From assembly GCF_010682105.1 (NCBI RefSeq), contig NZ_JAAGWH010000002.1, forward strand, positions 49,744 through 113,743: a stretch of DNA of 64,000 bases. Reading direction: 5' to 3'. The notes under the pieces were generated by a model. That model worked only from the letters and a program-made list of their open reading frames with translations. It was not told the origin of the DNA and made no database searches. The position numbers and the translations under genes are program-made. This stretch comes from Modestobacter muralis (GTDB lineage Bacteria > Actinomycetota > Actinomycetes > Mycobacteriales > Geodermatophilaceae). This document shows, one piece after another, positions 49,562 through 58,457 of the stretch. The stretch's first letter is position 1, and each line of letters starts with the position of its first letter.

Positions 49562-49592
49562 GGGGCGCCGGCGCGTGCTGCGCCGGCGCCCC
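49562..49592 (-). terminator. Intercistronic hairpin between binding protein and permease genes
   Basis: Perfect 13-bp arms (49562-49574, 49580-49592) around GTGCT, in the 59-bp gap after the lipoprotein stop. With no U-run it is probably a partial terminator or a 3'-end stabiliser, giving more binding protein than transporter. Confidence 0.65.
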
Positions 49593-49598
49593 GGTGGG

Positions 49599-50570
49599 TC
49601 AGGCCTTGGGGGCGAACGAGGCGTCGACCAGGTCGGCCGCGGGCGGGGCGGTCTCGATCAGCCCGAGCTCGACCATCGCGCCGGCCAGTGCCTCGACCTG
49701 GCCCTGGTACTCCGTGCTCAGGTCGGCGCGCAGCCAGAAGTTCTCCAGCGCCGAGGTGAGCACCGCCTGGTCACCGCCGAACTCCTTGACCATCTCCGGC
49801 AGCCACTCGTCGATGTTGTCGGTCATGTACGCGGTGGTGGCGGCGTGCGTGTCGACGACCTTCTGCACCAGCTCGGGGTCCTCGGCCACCTTGGTGCCGG
49901 TGGTGACCAGGCCGATGTTCACCTTGCCGATCGGGGTGGCATAGGGGTCGGTGATCGAGTGGCCGCCGGCCGCGGTGGCGAGGGAGACGGCGATCTCGGT
50001 GCCGAAGAAGGCGTCGACCGAGCCGCTGTTGAAGGCCGAGGCCATCTCCGGCGGCGGGACGGCGATCAGCTCGAGGCTGGCCGGATCGACGTCGTTCTCG
50101 GCCAGGATCAGCCGCATCGCCACCTCGGGCGCGCTGCCCTGGATGTAGCCGACCTTCTTGCCGGCGAGGTCGGCAACGGTCTGGATGTCGTCGCCGCCGA
50201 TGAAGCCGGAACCGCCGTCCGCGGCCGAGGCGACGATCTTGAGGTCCCGGTCCTGGGAGATGCCGGAGATGGTGGCGGTGACGCCGGTGATGGCGAAGTC
50301 GACGGTGCCGGAGGAGACCGCGTCGGTCAGCGCCGGGGTGCTGTCCAGCGTGACCACCTCGAACTCGACCCCGTCGACCGCGTGGTCCTCGTAGAGGAAC
50401 GGTGCGTAGAAGTGCGGCTGGCCGCGGAGCGTGCCGACGGTGACCGTCTGGGTCTCGCCGCTGCCGGACGCGTCCGCCTCCGCTTCGGAACCGCCGCAGG
50501 CGGCGAGGGAGAGGACGGCGGCGGCGACGGCGGTGCCGGCGATCGCGCGGCGGACGGTGGAGGGGCTCAA
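49599..50570 (-). CDS. Substrate-binding lipoprotein of a nitrate/sulfonate-type importer
   Basis: 323 residues. A signal peptide with lipobox LSLAAC (Cys near residue 25) anchors it outside the membrane. An NMT1/SsuA-like binding fold follows: VTVGTLRGQPHFYAPFLYED, GTVDFAITGVTATISG, and GKKVGYIQGSAPEVAMRLIL. The ligand may be a sulfonate, nitrate, or a thiamine-precursor-like compound; residues around the pocket are not distinctive to me. TTG 50570 has GAGGAG 6 bases upstream. It is the first gene of the operon and divergent from the DUF853 ATPase. Confidence 0.85.
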   Translation of the reverse strand: MSPSTVRRAIAGTAVAAAVLSLAACGGSEAEADASGSGETQTVTVGTLRGQPHFYAPFLYEDHAVDGVEFEVVTLDSTPALTDAVSSGTVDFAITGVTATISGISQDRDLKIVASAADGGSGFIGGDDIQTVADLAGKKVGYIQGSAPEVAMRLILAENDVDPASLELIAVPPPEMASAFNSGSVDAFFGTEIAVSLATAAGGHSITDPYATPIGKVNIGLVTTGTKVAEDPELVQKVVDTHAATTAYMTDNIDEWLPEMVKEFGGDQAVLTSALENFWLRADLSTEYQGQVEALAGAMVELGLIETAPPAADLVDASFAPKA

Positions 50571-50749
50571 CGGGACTCCTCGGAGGCGGCGGACGACGCG
50601 CGGTGCGCCGTCGCCGTGGACTCAACGGGCTGGGTGTGCGCACGCTGTGTCCGCTCGGTAACGAGCCCATGACGTGACCCAGGTGTGACCTGTCGGCGCA
50701 GGTCGCGGCCCGCCTGCCAGAGCCGCCACACGGCACTAGTGTCCGGTCG

Positions 50750-52309
50750 GTGACGCAGCCCTTCCCTGATGACGCCGCGACCCGGATCGCCGCCGGCTAC
50801 GCGACGGCCGGTCCGTCGCTCGTGCTCGGCTCGGTGGCCCACGACGGTCAGCCGCACCCCGAGGCCCAGGTGCGCGTGCCGCTGGCGATGCTCAACCGGC
50901 ACGGCCTGATCGCCGGCGCCACCGGTACGGGCAAGACCAAGACGCTGCAGCTGCTGGCCGAGCAGCTGTCGGCGGCCGGCGTCCCGGTCGTGGTCGCCGA
51001 CGTGAAGGGCGACCTGAGCGGCCTGTCGGCGCCCGGCGCCGGGGGAGACCGGGTCACCCAGCGCGCGGCGAACACCGCCGACGACTGGACGGCGACGTCG
51101 TTCCCGACCGAGTTCCTGTCCCTCGGCGGGATCGGCCCCGGCGTGCCGGTGCGGGCGACGATGACGCAGTTCGGCCCGACGCTGCTGGCCAAGGTGCTGG
51201 ACCTGAACGCGACGCAGGAGAGCTCGCTCGGGCTGGTGTTCCACTACGCCGACGGGGCGGGCCTGCCGCTGCTGGACCTCAAGGACCTGCGCTCGGTGAT
51301 CAGCTGGCTGGTGAGCGACGAGGGCAAGCCCGAGCTCAAGCAGCTGGGCGGTCTGTCGGCGAGCACCGCCGGCGTGCTGCTGCGCGAGCTGATCGGCCTG
51401 CAGGAGCTCGGCGGCGACGTCTTCTTCGGCGAGCCCGAGTGGGAGCCGACCGACCTGATGCGGGTGGGTGCGGACGGTCGCGGCGTGATCAGCGCCGTCG
51501 AGCTGGCCGCCGTGCAGGACCGACCGGCGCTGTTCTCGACGTTCCTGATGTGGCTGCTGGCCGAGCTGTTCGAGGAGCTGCCCGAGGTCGGCGACGTCGA
51601 CAAGCCGAAGCTGGTGTTCTTCTTCGACGAGGCGCACCTGCTGTTCGCAGGGGCCAGCAAGGCGTTCCTGGAGTCGGTGACCCAGACCGTGCGGCTGATC
51701 CGCTCGAAGGGCGTCGGCATCTTCTTCGTCACCCAGAACCCGACCGACGTGCCCAGCGCGATCTTGGGCCAGCTCGGCAACCGGGTGCAGCACGCGCTGC
51801 GCACCTTCACCCCTGAGGACGCCACCGCACTGCGCAAGACCGTGTCGACGTTCCCGAAGTCCAAGGACTACGACATCGCCGAGATGCTGACGTCGCTCGG
51901 CATCGGCGAGGCGGCCGTGACCGTGCTGTCGGACCGCGGGACGCCGACCCCGGTCGCCTGGACGATGCTGCGCTCGCCCCGGTCGCTGATGGGCCCGGTG
52001 GAGCCGGCGGTGCTGCAGCAGGCGGTGGCGGGCTCGCCGCTGCAGGCAAAGTACGGCCAGCCGGTGGACCGGGAGTCGGCTTACGAGCGGCTGGCGGCGC
52101 GGCTCGCGCCCCCGCCGCCTCCGGTCGCCGAAGAGCGTCCCGAGGAGCCGGTGCGCCGTGCGGAGCCCGAGCCCGAGCCCGAGCAGGACAACGTCGTCGA
52201 GAAGGTGCTCGGGTCGGCGGCGTTCAAGTCGTTCGCGCGCTCGGCGGCGTCGTCCCTGGGCCGGGAGATCACCCGCGGCCTGTTCGGCACCCGCCGGCGC
52301 CGCCGCTGA
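50750..52309 (+). CDS. DUF853/HerA-like ATPase (YjgR family)
   Basis: 519 residues. Walker A GATGTGKTKTLQLL (about 64-77), a conserved VVADVKGDLSGL, and Walker B LVFFFDEAHLLF around residue 290, plus IFFVTQNPTDVPSAILGQLGNRV with a sensor Gln/Asn and candidate Arg finger. The whole length follows DUF853 (E. coli YjgR); it is a hexameric FtsK/HerA-like ATPase of unknown role. The C-terminus has a Pro/Glu-rich stretch and a basic end. The GTG at 50750 comes 7 bases after TAGTGT (50737-50742), a -10-like box also seen at 53496. Confidence 0.88.
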   Translation: MTQPFPDDAATRIAAGYATAGPSLVLGSVAHDGQPHPEAQVRVPLAMLNRHGLIAGATGTGKTKTLQLLAEQLSAAGVPVVVADVKGDLSGLSAPGAGGDRVTQRAANTADDWTATSFPTEFLSLGGIGPGVPVRATMTQFGPTLLAKVLDLNATQESSLGLVFHYADGAGLPLLDLKDLRSVISWLVSDEGKPELKQLGGLSASTAGVLLRELIGLQELGGDVFFGEPEWEPTDLMRVGADGRGVISAVELAAVQDRPALFSTFLMWLLAELFEELPEVGDVDKPKLVFFFDEAHLLFAGASKAFLESVTQTVRLIRSKGVGIFFVTQNPTDVPSAILGQLGNRVQHALRTFTPEDATALRKTVSTFPKSKDYDIAEMLTSLGIGEAAVTVLSDRGTPTPVAWTMLRSPRSLMGPVEPAVLQQAVAGSPLQAKYGQPVDRESAYERLAARLAPPPPPVAEERPEEPVRRAEPEPEPEQDNVVEKVLGSAAFKSFARSAASSLGREITRGLFGTRRRRR

Positions 52310-52386
52310 CCCAGGTCGCTTCTGGGCTCGATGGAGCAAGGGGCGACGACTCCCTGCGCGTGCACCTGCGGCCCTCGACCGCACGG

Positions 52387-53496
52387 CTAAGCGCTGACTT
52401 CGTCTCCCCACTCGCGAACCGCCGTGAGGAACGCGGGTGCCCACCGGTCGACCGCCCGCAGTGACGCGTCGGTGAGCCCTGGACGCAGGGCGCGCTCACC
52501 GTGGCCGTACCGGATCAGGTCGCGCAGCAGCTCGGGCATGCGGTCGATGTCCCAGCTCTCGAGGTCGACGCCGCCCAGCCCAGGGTCCAGGAGTCGGCGG
52601 ACGTGGTGCGGAGCCCACAGCAGAGGGTCGCCGAGACCGTTGCCCAGTCCGCTCTCGAGGACCTCGCAGACCAGCGCGCGGAGCGACGGCCGCGTCCACG
52701 GTCGGCCCCACGGTGACGCCAGGAAATGAGCGGCGACCTCCTCGATGTCGACGTCGTCCGGCCGCCCGGGGGCCCTGGCGTCACCTCCGCTGGGGAAGCG
52801 GGACAGCATCCACCGCACGATGCGGCGATGTGCCGGCCACGTCGAGTCAGCGGGCAGCACGGCGTCGAGGCGTACCTCGGCGAGGGCAGCATCGAGGCGT
52901 GCGCGGGCATCGGCCGGATCGACGTCACGGATGCGGACATCGGGGTCCTGGGCCGCGCTCAGGTGGGAGAGCACCTCCTCGACCGGCCTCTCGAACAGTG
53001 CACTGTCGACCGCCCGAGGGGCGAGCTCGTTGTCCAGGCGGACGGCGGCGGTGAGCGCGTGACCGCTCGGGGTGGTCACGCCGATGATGACGTCGTCGAG
53101 GTCGCGGAAGGGTCCCTCCAGTTCGACGGCCCGGGCGTCCGGCGTGGCCAGGTGCAGGCCGGTGAGCCAGCGCGGCACGGTGAACCCGCGCACCGCGAGG
53201 TCACGGCGCGCCCAGCGCCGCAGGTCGGCGTCGTCGGCCAGGGTGGCGATCGCCAGCGCGCCGCCTGAGGTCTCGGGACGATCCCAGGCCGCGAGACCGC
53301 GGACGATCTGGGCAACCGTCCCGGAGGCGACATCGGGATGGCCGACGGCGTCCAGGATCACCGACGCGGTGCCGAGCAGGTGCCCGGGTGTGGTCTTGTC
53401 GAGCCCTACGCCCAGGGCTCGTACCAGGGTCTCCACGTACGAGGAGCGGAGCTCATCGGCGCTCAGAGCGGCGGCGGTCTGGGTCGCGGTCGTCAT
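52387..53496 (-). CDS. Unknown protein under a LexA box
   Basis: 369 residues, soluble, Arg/Asp/Ala-rich, mainly helical. No motif is recognised; the most striking segments are DRPETSGGALAIATLADDADL near residue 70, DVDPADARARLDAALAEVRL in the middle and WGRPWTRPSLRALVCEVLESG in the second half. ATG 53496 is preceded by a perfect TCGAAC-N4-GTTCGA, so it is probably induced on DNA damage. A repair, checkpoint or damage-induced toxin role is possible, but the sequence itself does not say which. Convergent with the DUF853 gene. Confidence 0.6.
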   Translation of the reverse strand: MTTATQTAAALSADELRSSYVETLVRALGVGLDKTTPGHLLGTASVILDAVGHPDVASGTVAQIVRGLAAWDRPETSGGALAIATLADDADLRRWARRDLAVRGFTVPRWLTGLHLATPDARAVELEGPFRDLDDVIIGVTTPSGHALTAAVRLDNELAPRAVDSALFERPVEEVLSHLSAAQDPDVRIRDVDPADARARLDAALAEVRLDAVLPADSTWPAHRRIVRWMLSRFPSGGDARAPGRPDDVDIEEVAAHFLASPWGRPWTRPSLRALVCEVLESGLGNGLGDPLLWAPHHVRRLLDPGLGGVDLESWDIDRMPELLRDLIRYGHGERALRPGLTDASLRAVDRWAPAFLTAVREWGDEVSA

Positions 53497-53498
53497 GA

Positions 53499-53516
53499 TT
53501 CGAACACTAGTTCGAA
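53499..53516. promoter_or_regulatory. Perfect LexA/SOS box
   Basis: TTCGAAC-ACTA-GTTCGAA, 7-bp perfect arms, contains TCGAAC-N4-GTTCGA, the actinobacterial LexA consensus, just upstream of the ATG at 53496. On the minus strand a TAGTGT -10-like box lies in its middle, so LexA would block initiation and the mRNA would be nearly leaderless. Confidence 0.75.
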
Positions 53517-53628
53517 GGGATGACAGAACCGCTCGGCTTGAGCGGTCTGCAGGCACTGGTCCATCGGCGTGCACCGGCTGCGACGAGGCTGGCGGGGGAC
53601 CGCCACGCGAACGGCCGACAGGCTGAGG

Positions 53629-54636
53629 TCAGCTGTCGAGCCACTCCCGCACGGCTGACCGCAAGAAGGCCAGGTCGACGGGGTTGGCGCTCGGGTTGCC
53701 GGCGCGGTGTCCCCACACGCTCGGGATGGGCCGGAGCTCCGCCGCGGCGAGGTGCGGCAGCTCGGCGGCGTTGTCGGCGACCCGGAAGTAGAGGTCGGTC
53801 TCGCCCGGCAGGAGCAGCACCCGCGCACGCACGGCGTTGAGCGCGCGGGGCAGGTCGCCGTCATAGGCCGACGCGCTGATGTCGGCGTGCGTCCAGGTCT
53901 GGAGTTCGGCGTACAGGTCGGCCGCGGCCAGCGAGAAGCCGCCCTCCCAGTCGGTGCGCAGGTACGTCGCCAGGTCCGGTGCGCCCAGGGCGGTGCGGTA
54001 GAGGCCCTGCCGGTAGAAGTCCTGGCTGAGCCCCCAGCCGGCGTAGACGTGGGCGAAGGCCCGCAGCGCGGCCTCCGGCTCGGCGGAGAAGCGGCCACCG
54101 CCCACGTGCTCGGGCCCGGCCTCCAGGATGCGCAGCAGGCCGGAGAGGAAGACCTTGTTGTGGTCGGCGGTGCGGGCGCTGCCGCAAACGACGATCGCCC
54201 GCTGCACCTCGTCGGGGTAGAGCGCGGCCCAGTGGTAGGCCTGGATCGCGCCCATCGAGAAGCCGTAGACGGCCGCGACCGACGAGGCGCCGAGGTGCTC
54301 GGTGACCAGCCGGTTCTGGGCCCGCACGTTGTCGGCCGCCGTCACGACGGCCGGGTAGTCGTCGGTCTGCGAGGCGCTGCTGGAGTGGCCGTTGGAGAAC
54401 ATGTCCGGGACGACGACGAACCACCGCGTCGGGTCCAGCACGCCGTCGGGGCCGATCAGCCAGGCGAGGTCGTCGGAGGTCGCACCGAAGCTGCACGGGT
54501 AGACGACCACGTTGTCCCGGGCGGCGTTGAGCGTCCCGTGGGTCTGCCAGGCCAGTCGGGCGTCCCGGATGGTGCCGCCCCGCTCCACCGCCAGGTCGCC
54601 AAGCTCGAGCACGCCACGCTCCACCGGCCAGGTCAT
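53629..54636 (-). CDS. MetX-like alpha/beta hydrolase
   Basis: 335 residues with the homoserine O-acetyltransferase-like fold: ARLAWQTHGTLNAARDNVV near residue 26, FVVVPDMFSNGHSSS around residue 74, and nucleophile Ser in YGFSMGAIQAYHWAALYPD (about 124-142). The Asp is probably in LLLPGETDLYF and the His in VWGHRAGNPSANP. MetX itself has GGSMGGMQ, so this member is probably a hydrolase or transferase of another substrate, as in the GFSMGA-type group. ATG 54636. It is divergent from the first GIY-YIG gene, 61 bp away. Confidence 0.8.
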   Translation of the reverse strand: MTWPVERGVLELGDLAVERGGTIRDARLAWQTHGTLNAARDNVVVYPCSFGATSDDLAWLIGPDGVLDPTRWFVVVPDMFSNGHSSSASQTDDYPAVVTAADNVRAQNRLVTEHLGASSVAAVYGFSMGAIQAYHWAALYPDEVQRAIVVCGSARTADHNKVFLSGLLRILEAGPEHVGGGRFSAEPEAALRAFAHVYAGWGLSQDFYRQGLYRTALGAPDLATYLRTDWEGGFSLAAADLYAELQTWTHADISASAYDGDLPRALNAVRARVLLLPGETDLYFRVADNAAELPHLAAAELRPIPSVWGHRAGNPSANPVDLAFLRSAVREWLDS

Positions 54637-54697
54637 CCCCGGACGCTACCGCCGGTGTGGATTCGGTCCGGGACGTCGCGAACGCTTCACTGTGAGC

Positions 54698-55246
54698 ATG
54701 GACCCCGTGCTCGACGCCCTGCGCTCGCTGCCCATGTCGCTGGACGAGGCCCGCACGACCGTGCCCGACGAGCCCGGTCTCTACGCCGTGTGGGCACGCT
54801 TCGGTGCACTGCCCGGCCTCTCCGGGCCCCGGCACCCGACCGCGCCGCTGCAGCTGTTGTACGTCGGCACGGCGCCCAACGGCGTCGAGGCGAAGGCGAC
54901 GCTGCGCAGCCGGGTGCTGGGGGAGCACCTCCGCGGGACGACGGCGACCTCGGCGCTGCGCCGGACGCTCGCTGCCCTGCTGAGCGAGCGGCACGGCTGG
55001 CAGAGCCGCTGGACGACGAAGCCGGTGCTGGTCAACCGGGACGAGCTGGCGCTGTCGGAGTGGATGGCGGAGAAGCTCGACCTGACCTGGGCCGAGCACC
55101 CCGAGCCGTGGACGGTCGAGGCCGCGGTGGTCGCCGAGTTGGAGCCACCGTTGAACCTGGCCGAGGACCCGGCCGATCCCCTGCACCCGGTCGTCCAGGC
55201 GGCACGCAAGCAGTGGCGGGACGCCGCCCGGGCCGCTCGTCCCTGA
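54698..55246 (+). CDS. GIY-YIG-type nuclease domain protein (paralogue 1)
   Basis: 182 residues. GLYAVW (GIY part), LLYVGTAP (YIG part), LRSRVLGEHLRGT (catalytic Arg region), and ELEPPLN near the end (metal-binding Glu and the P-P-L-N motif) are all in the right order for a GIY-YIG domain that fills most of the protein. It is about 70% identical by eye to the gene at 59882, and even the 47 bases up to the ATG match without gaps. ATG 54698. It could be a stand-alone nuclease or a damaged second copy of the cassette to the right. Confidence 0.75.
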   Translation: MDPVLDALRSLPMSLDEARTTVPDEPGLYAVWARFGALPGLSGPRHPTAPLQLLYVGTAPNGVEAKATLRSRVLGEHLRGTTATSALRRTLAALLSERHGWQSRWTTKPVLVNRDELALSEWMAEKLDLTWAEHPEPWTVEAAVVAELEPPLNLAEDPADPLHPVVQAARKQWRDAARAARP

Positions 55247-55322
55247 CCTGGCTCGCGCGCCGGCCGCCGCGCGGAGAGGCTGGCCTCCCCGGAACGCTGC
55301 CGGTCCCGAGAGGAGGCGGTCG
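55247..55322. other. Gap before the Tm-1-like remnant
   Basis: 76 bp holding the GAGAGGAGG ribosome site of the remnant at 55323 and a GC-rich stretch. No promoter or repeat is evident. Confidence 0.4.
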
Positions 55323-55448
55323 ATGGCGACCGTGGTGCTGGTGGGCACGTTCGACACCAAGGGTGCGGAGTACGGCTGGCTGCGCGAACAGGTGGCCCGC
55401 TGTGCGACGTGGTGCGCGACGCCCGGACACGCTTGCACTGGGCGGTGA
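55323..55448 (+). pseudogene. N-terminal remnant of a Tm-1-like/UPF0261 gene
   Basis: With a good ribosome site (GAGAGGAGG), a frame of 41 codons starts MATVVLVGTFDTKGAEYGWL, a clear match to the first residues of Tm-1-like ATP-binding proteins (normally about 400 residues). After about residue 25 the match is lost and a stop follows at 55446. The rest of the gene is absent; 220 bp downstream a different gene starts. A deletion joined the remnant to foreign sequence. Confidence 0.7.
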
Positions 55449-55667
55449 GGACGTCGGTGACCTGACCCGAGTTGCGGGTGCGCTCGACGTGGATCCGCGG
55501 TCGCGGAACCGACGTCGCGCGCACATCGGCGAGGCGGCGGCCGGACCGCTGCGGCGTGTCGGCCGGTGCGCCGCGACGGCGGCGTCCACGGGGCTTGTGC
55601 CCTCCCTCGGCCGGGGAGGAGATTGCCGCCAGCACGGGGGCCGCTGGTCGACGAACCGAGGTCCGCC
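55449..55667. other. Non-coding junction before 55668
   Basis: 219 bp between the Tm-1-like remnant and the gene at 55668. No hairpin or promoter stands out, and the reading frames here are not conserved. The last bases hold the GAGG ribosome site of the next gene. It is probably junction DNA from the deletion. Confidence 0.35.
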
Positions 55668-57443
55668 ATGCTCGACTACCACGCCCACTCCGTCGCGCTG
55701 GACGAGTTCACCGCGACGCTGAGCGCCGCGACGTTCCCCGACCCGGACGTCGAGGGCGCGCGCGAACGGGCGGTGCAGGCTGTGGCCGACGAGCCGGGCG
55801 GTGCCCTGCTCGGCGCGTTCGTGCACCACCTCGTCGCCCACGCCGCCTCGGACGGAGCCGAGCTCGACCTGCTGCGCCGGGCGGCCGACCTGTGGTCGCG
55901 GGGCCGTGCGGCCTGCGACCGGCTCGGCACCATCCGCGCCGACCTGGAGACGGCGATGGCGGACCCGGGCGACCCGGGCGCCGCCGACCGGCTCAACACC
56001 GCCACCGTCCGGGCCCAAGAGCTGGCCAACGAGGCGATCGGGATCGACCACGAGGTCGACGAGCTGCGCGCGGCCGCGCTGGAGTTCCCGCACCTCCCGC
56101 CGCACCCCCGGCAGTCCGGCCGGGACACCGACGTCTGGGGGTGGGGTGACTTGCAGCTGGCCCGGCGCACCGACGCCGTGGTGCGCTCGCTCATGCGCCG
56201 GGCCGAGGACACCGGGACGCTGGGGTTCGCCGTCGGAGTGGCCGGGGCATACGGCGCCAGCGCGACCGGGTCGGCGTACCTGGCGCACGCCGTGGGTGGG
56301 CCACGCCGGCTGCACCGGCACCGCGACCGGCTGGCGCGCAACACCGTCGGCGCCGCCCTGGCCGCCCAGCACCCGGCGGCCCGGACGCCCACCGCGATGG
56401 CAGCCTCCCTCGGCGCCGAGCTGCCGGCCGCGATCGAGCAGGCGCTGCAGGACGCGCTCGGCGAGGCATTCGACCTGACCCGCACACAGCCGGTCCCGGA
56501 TCTGCGACTGGGGCACCGGAGGTTGGTCGAGCACCTGCAGCTGCTCGACCGTTTCGACCTCCCGGCCGCCCCCGCCCCACCCGCGCAGGTGTGGCTGGCG
56601 CGGCTGTACAGCGACCCGGGCAACCCGCCCCCGTCGCTACGGCCGCAGGATGTCGACGTCGTCGGTCAGGACGGCGGCGGCGTCGCCGTCGAGATGGGTC
56701 CCGGCCAGCCGGGGTCGAAGACCGCGGGGGACTCCGACAGCGCGAAGGCCAGCAAGGGCTGCGGCATCGCCGTCCTGCTGATCATCCTGATCGACCTGCT
56801 GCAGGCGTTCGTGCAGTGCATCGGCCAGTGGGCCAACGGCAACCGCTGCACCTTCTGGAAGAACATGCTGCTCAGCAAGCTGTGGGAGGAGGACCCACCG
56901 TCACCGCAGGACCCGGCCAACCCCGGTGTGTCGCAGCAGCAGCTGACCGTGGTGGGCGCGCAGCCGGAGGCCGCCGAGTTCGTCAGCGTGCTGTACGACG
57001 CCCATGCGCAGGCGTGGGAGGCGATGTCGCGGGCCCGCGCGTTCCTCGTGCTGACCGGGCTGGTGTACCCGACGCAGCTGGCCGGTCTGCCGCTGCATGA
57101 GCAGTTCCTCAGCCTGCAGGAGCTCGGCTCGTTCGTGCACCGCGAGGAGCCCGACCCGGTCGCCGCCTTCCATCGCCGGCCCACCACACCGATCGAGCAC
57201 CGCGACGAGATGTCCTCGCCCTACCCGCACGGCGCCGGGCCGGCGGTGTTCCTCGACCCGACCAGCCGGCTGCACGCAGCGACGGTCTCGTTCGGGCTGT
57301 GGATCCAGGTGGTCCGTGGGGAGCAGGACAGCCAGAACCTCGACCTGGACGCCGACCGAGGGTGGGGCCACGCCTGCTGGACGGCGCCCTCGGTGCACGA
57401 CGACCCCGTGGACGTCACCGTCCTCGGTTACGACGAGCAGTAG
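55668..57443 (+). CDS. Uncharacterised protein with one central membrane segment
   Basis: 591 residues, family not recognised. The first half is helical (DYHAHSVALDEF, RTDAVVRSLMRRAED, GSAYLAHAVGGPRRLHRHRDRLARNTVG spread over residues 5-225). A hydrophobic segment at about 363-388 (GCGIAVLLIILIDLLQAFV) is flanked by Cys residues, and the C-terminal third has a DAHAQAWEAMSRAR helix and a Gly-rich end. A membrane-anchored structural or injection-related role is only a guess. ATG 55668. The next gene begins 10 bp after the stop and is surely co-transcribed. Confidence 0.6.
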   Translation: MLDYHAHSVALDEFTATLSAATFPDPDVEGARERAVQAVADEPGGALLGAFVHHLVAHAASDGAELDLLRRAADLWSRGRAACDRLGTIRADLETAMADPGDPGAADRLNTATVRAQELANEAIGIDHEVDELRAAALEFPHLPPHPRQSGRDTDVWGWGDLQLARRTDAVVRSLMRRAEDTGTLGFAVGVAGAYGASATGSAYLAHAVGGPRRLHRHRDRLARNTVGAALAAQHPAARTPTAMAASLGAELPAAIEQALQDALGEAFDLTRTQPVPDLRLGHRRLVEHLQLLDRFDLPAAPAPPAQVWLARLYSDPGNPPPSLRPQDVDVVGQDGGGVAVEMGPGQPGSKTAGDSDSAKASKGCGIAVLLIILIDLLQAFVQCIGQWANGNRCTFWKNMLLSKLWEEDPPSPQDPANPGVSQQQLTVVGAQPEAAEFVSVLYDAHAQAWEAMSRARAFLVLTGLVYPTQLAGLPLHEQFLSLQELGSFVHREEPDPVAAFHRRPTTPIEHRDEMSSPYPHGAGPAVFLDPTSRLHAATVSFGLWIQVVRGEQDSQNLDLDADRGWGHACWTAPSVHDDPVDVTVLGYDEQ

Positions 57444-57453
57444 GAGACCGGTC

Positions 57454-58347
57454 ATGGGTGGAAACCAGGAACGTGAGGGCGATCCGTCGGACACCCGGCC
57501 CTACCTGTGTCTGCCGTACTGGACGGCGCCGCTGACGCCCGGCGGGCGGTGGGACGACGGCGCGCAGCGGCCGCTGGACACGACCGCGGTGACCAGCTGG
57601 CTGTGCGACGCGGTCCACGCCGGGCCGTACACGCCGGGGCAACCGCTGGAGGTGTCGGTCGACGTGCGCAACGCTGGGGGCGGTAACAGCACGGCGATGG
57701 CCACCGTCGTCGTCTACTGGGCCGACCCCACGGTGGGCTTCGCGAAGCCGACGTTCCTGGCTGCGACGGTCGTGCCGGTTCCGCCGAGCCGGACGACGCC
57801 CGCGATGACCCGGACCCCCACGATGCGCGGCACCATCCCAGCCAGCGCCCCGGCGCACGTGTGCCTGCTGGTGGCCGTCTCGCATCCACAGGACCGGGCG
57901 GGCACGGTGTGTGACCCGGTGGGTGACCGGCACTGGGCGCAGCGGAACCTGACCGCCACCCCGGTCGCGCCCGGGGCACCGGCGCTGCTGCCGATGATGG
58001 TGGCCAATCCGCTGGCGGAGGACGGCTCGTTCACACTCGTCGTCCGGCGCACGGACGGGCTCCGCGCCCGGCAGGTCGCCGCGGAGACCGGCACGGTGCC
58101 CGGTGATGGCGCGTTGCTGCTGCGGCTGCTCGACGCCGACGGCGCGCAGGTGGGCCGCGGCGGGCGGTCGGTGTACCTGGAGCTGGGCCTGGGGCCGCGG
58201 GACGAACGCCGGTTCTCGCTGCTGGTGGAGGTGGTGGAGGAGCTGGCGCCGGGCACCAGCCTGGGGCTGGAGGCAGAGCTGTTCGAACAGTCGGGGGAGA
58301 GGGTGGTCGGGTCGCTCGGCATGGCCTTGGTCGGCCGGGTCGAATGA
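57454..58347 (+). CDS. Uncharacterised protein with CARDB-like beta-sandwich
   Basis: 297 residues. YTPGQPLEVSVDVRNAGGGNS around residue 64 and ATVVVYWADPTVGFAKPTF look like a CARDB/immunoglobulin-like domain; then HVCLLVAVSHPQDRAG and DRHWAQRNL follow, and the C-terminal half has a second beta-rich region. No signal peptide is seen. It is probably the partner of the gene just upstream (10-bp gap, ribosome site TAGGAGA overlapping the stop). The function is unknown. Confidence 0.6.
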   Translation: MGGNQEREGDPSDTRPYLCLPYWTAPLTPGGRWDDGAQRPLDTTAVTSWLCDAVHAGPYTPGQPLEVSVDVRNAGGGNSTAMATVVVYWADPTVGFAKPTFLAATVVPVPPSRTTPAMTRTPTMRGTIPASAPAHVCLLVAVSHPQDRAGTVCDPVGDRHWAQRNLTATPVAPGAPALLPMMVANPLAEDGSFTLVVRRTDGLRARQVAAETGTVPGDGALLLRLLDADGAQVGRGGRSVYLELGLGPRDERRFSLLVEVVEELAPGTSLGLEAELFEQSGERVVGSLGMALVGRVE

Positions 58348-58457
58348 CGTGCCGGCCCAGCCGCCGCGGTCAGCGTGCGACGACGGCGGTGCCGATCGTC
58401 CCGACGGAGAAGGCGATCGCCGACCAGGCCGAGGCGTTCACGGCGCTCACCCTGGCC

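Noticed and set aside
52387..53496. DNA repair enzyme
   Set aside because: The LexA box suggests it, but no catalytic or DNA-binding motif is recognisable, so no function is claimed.
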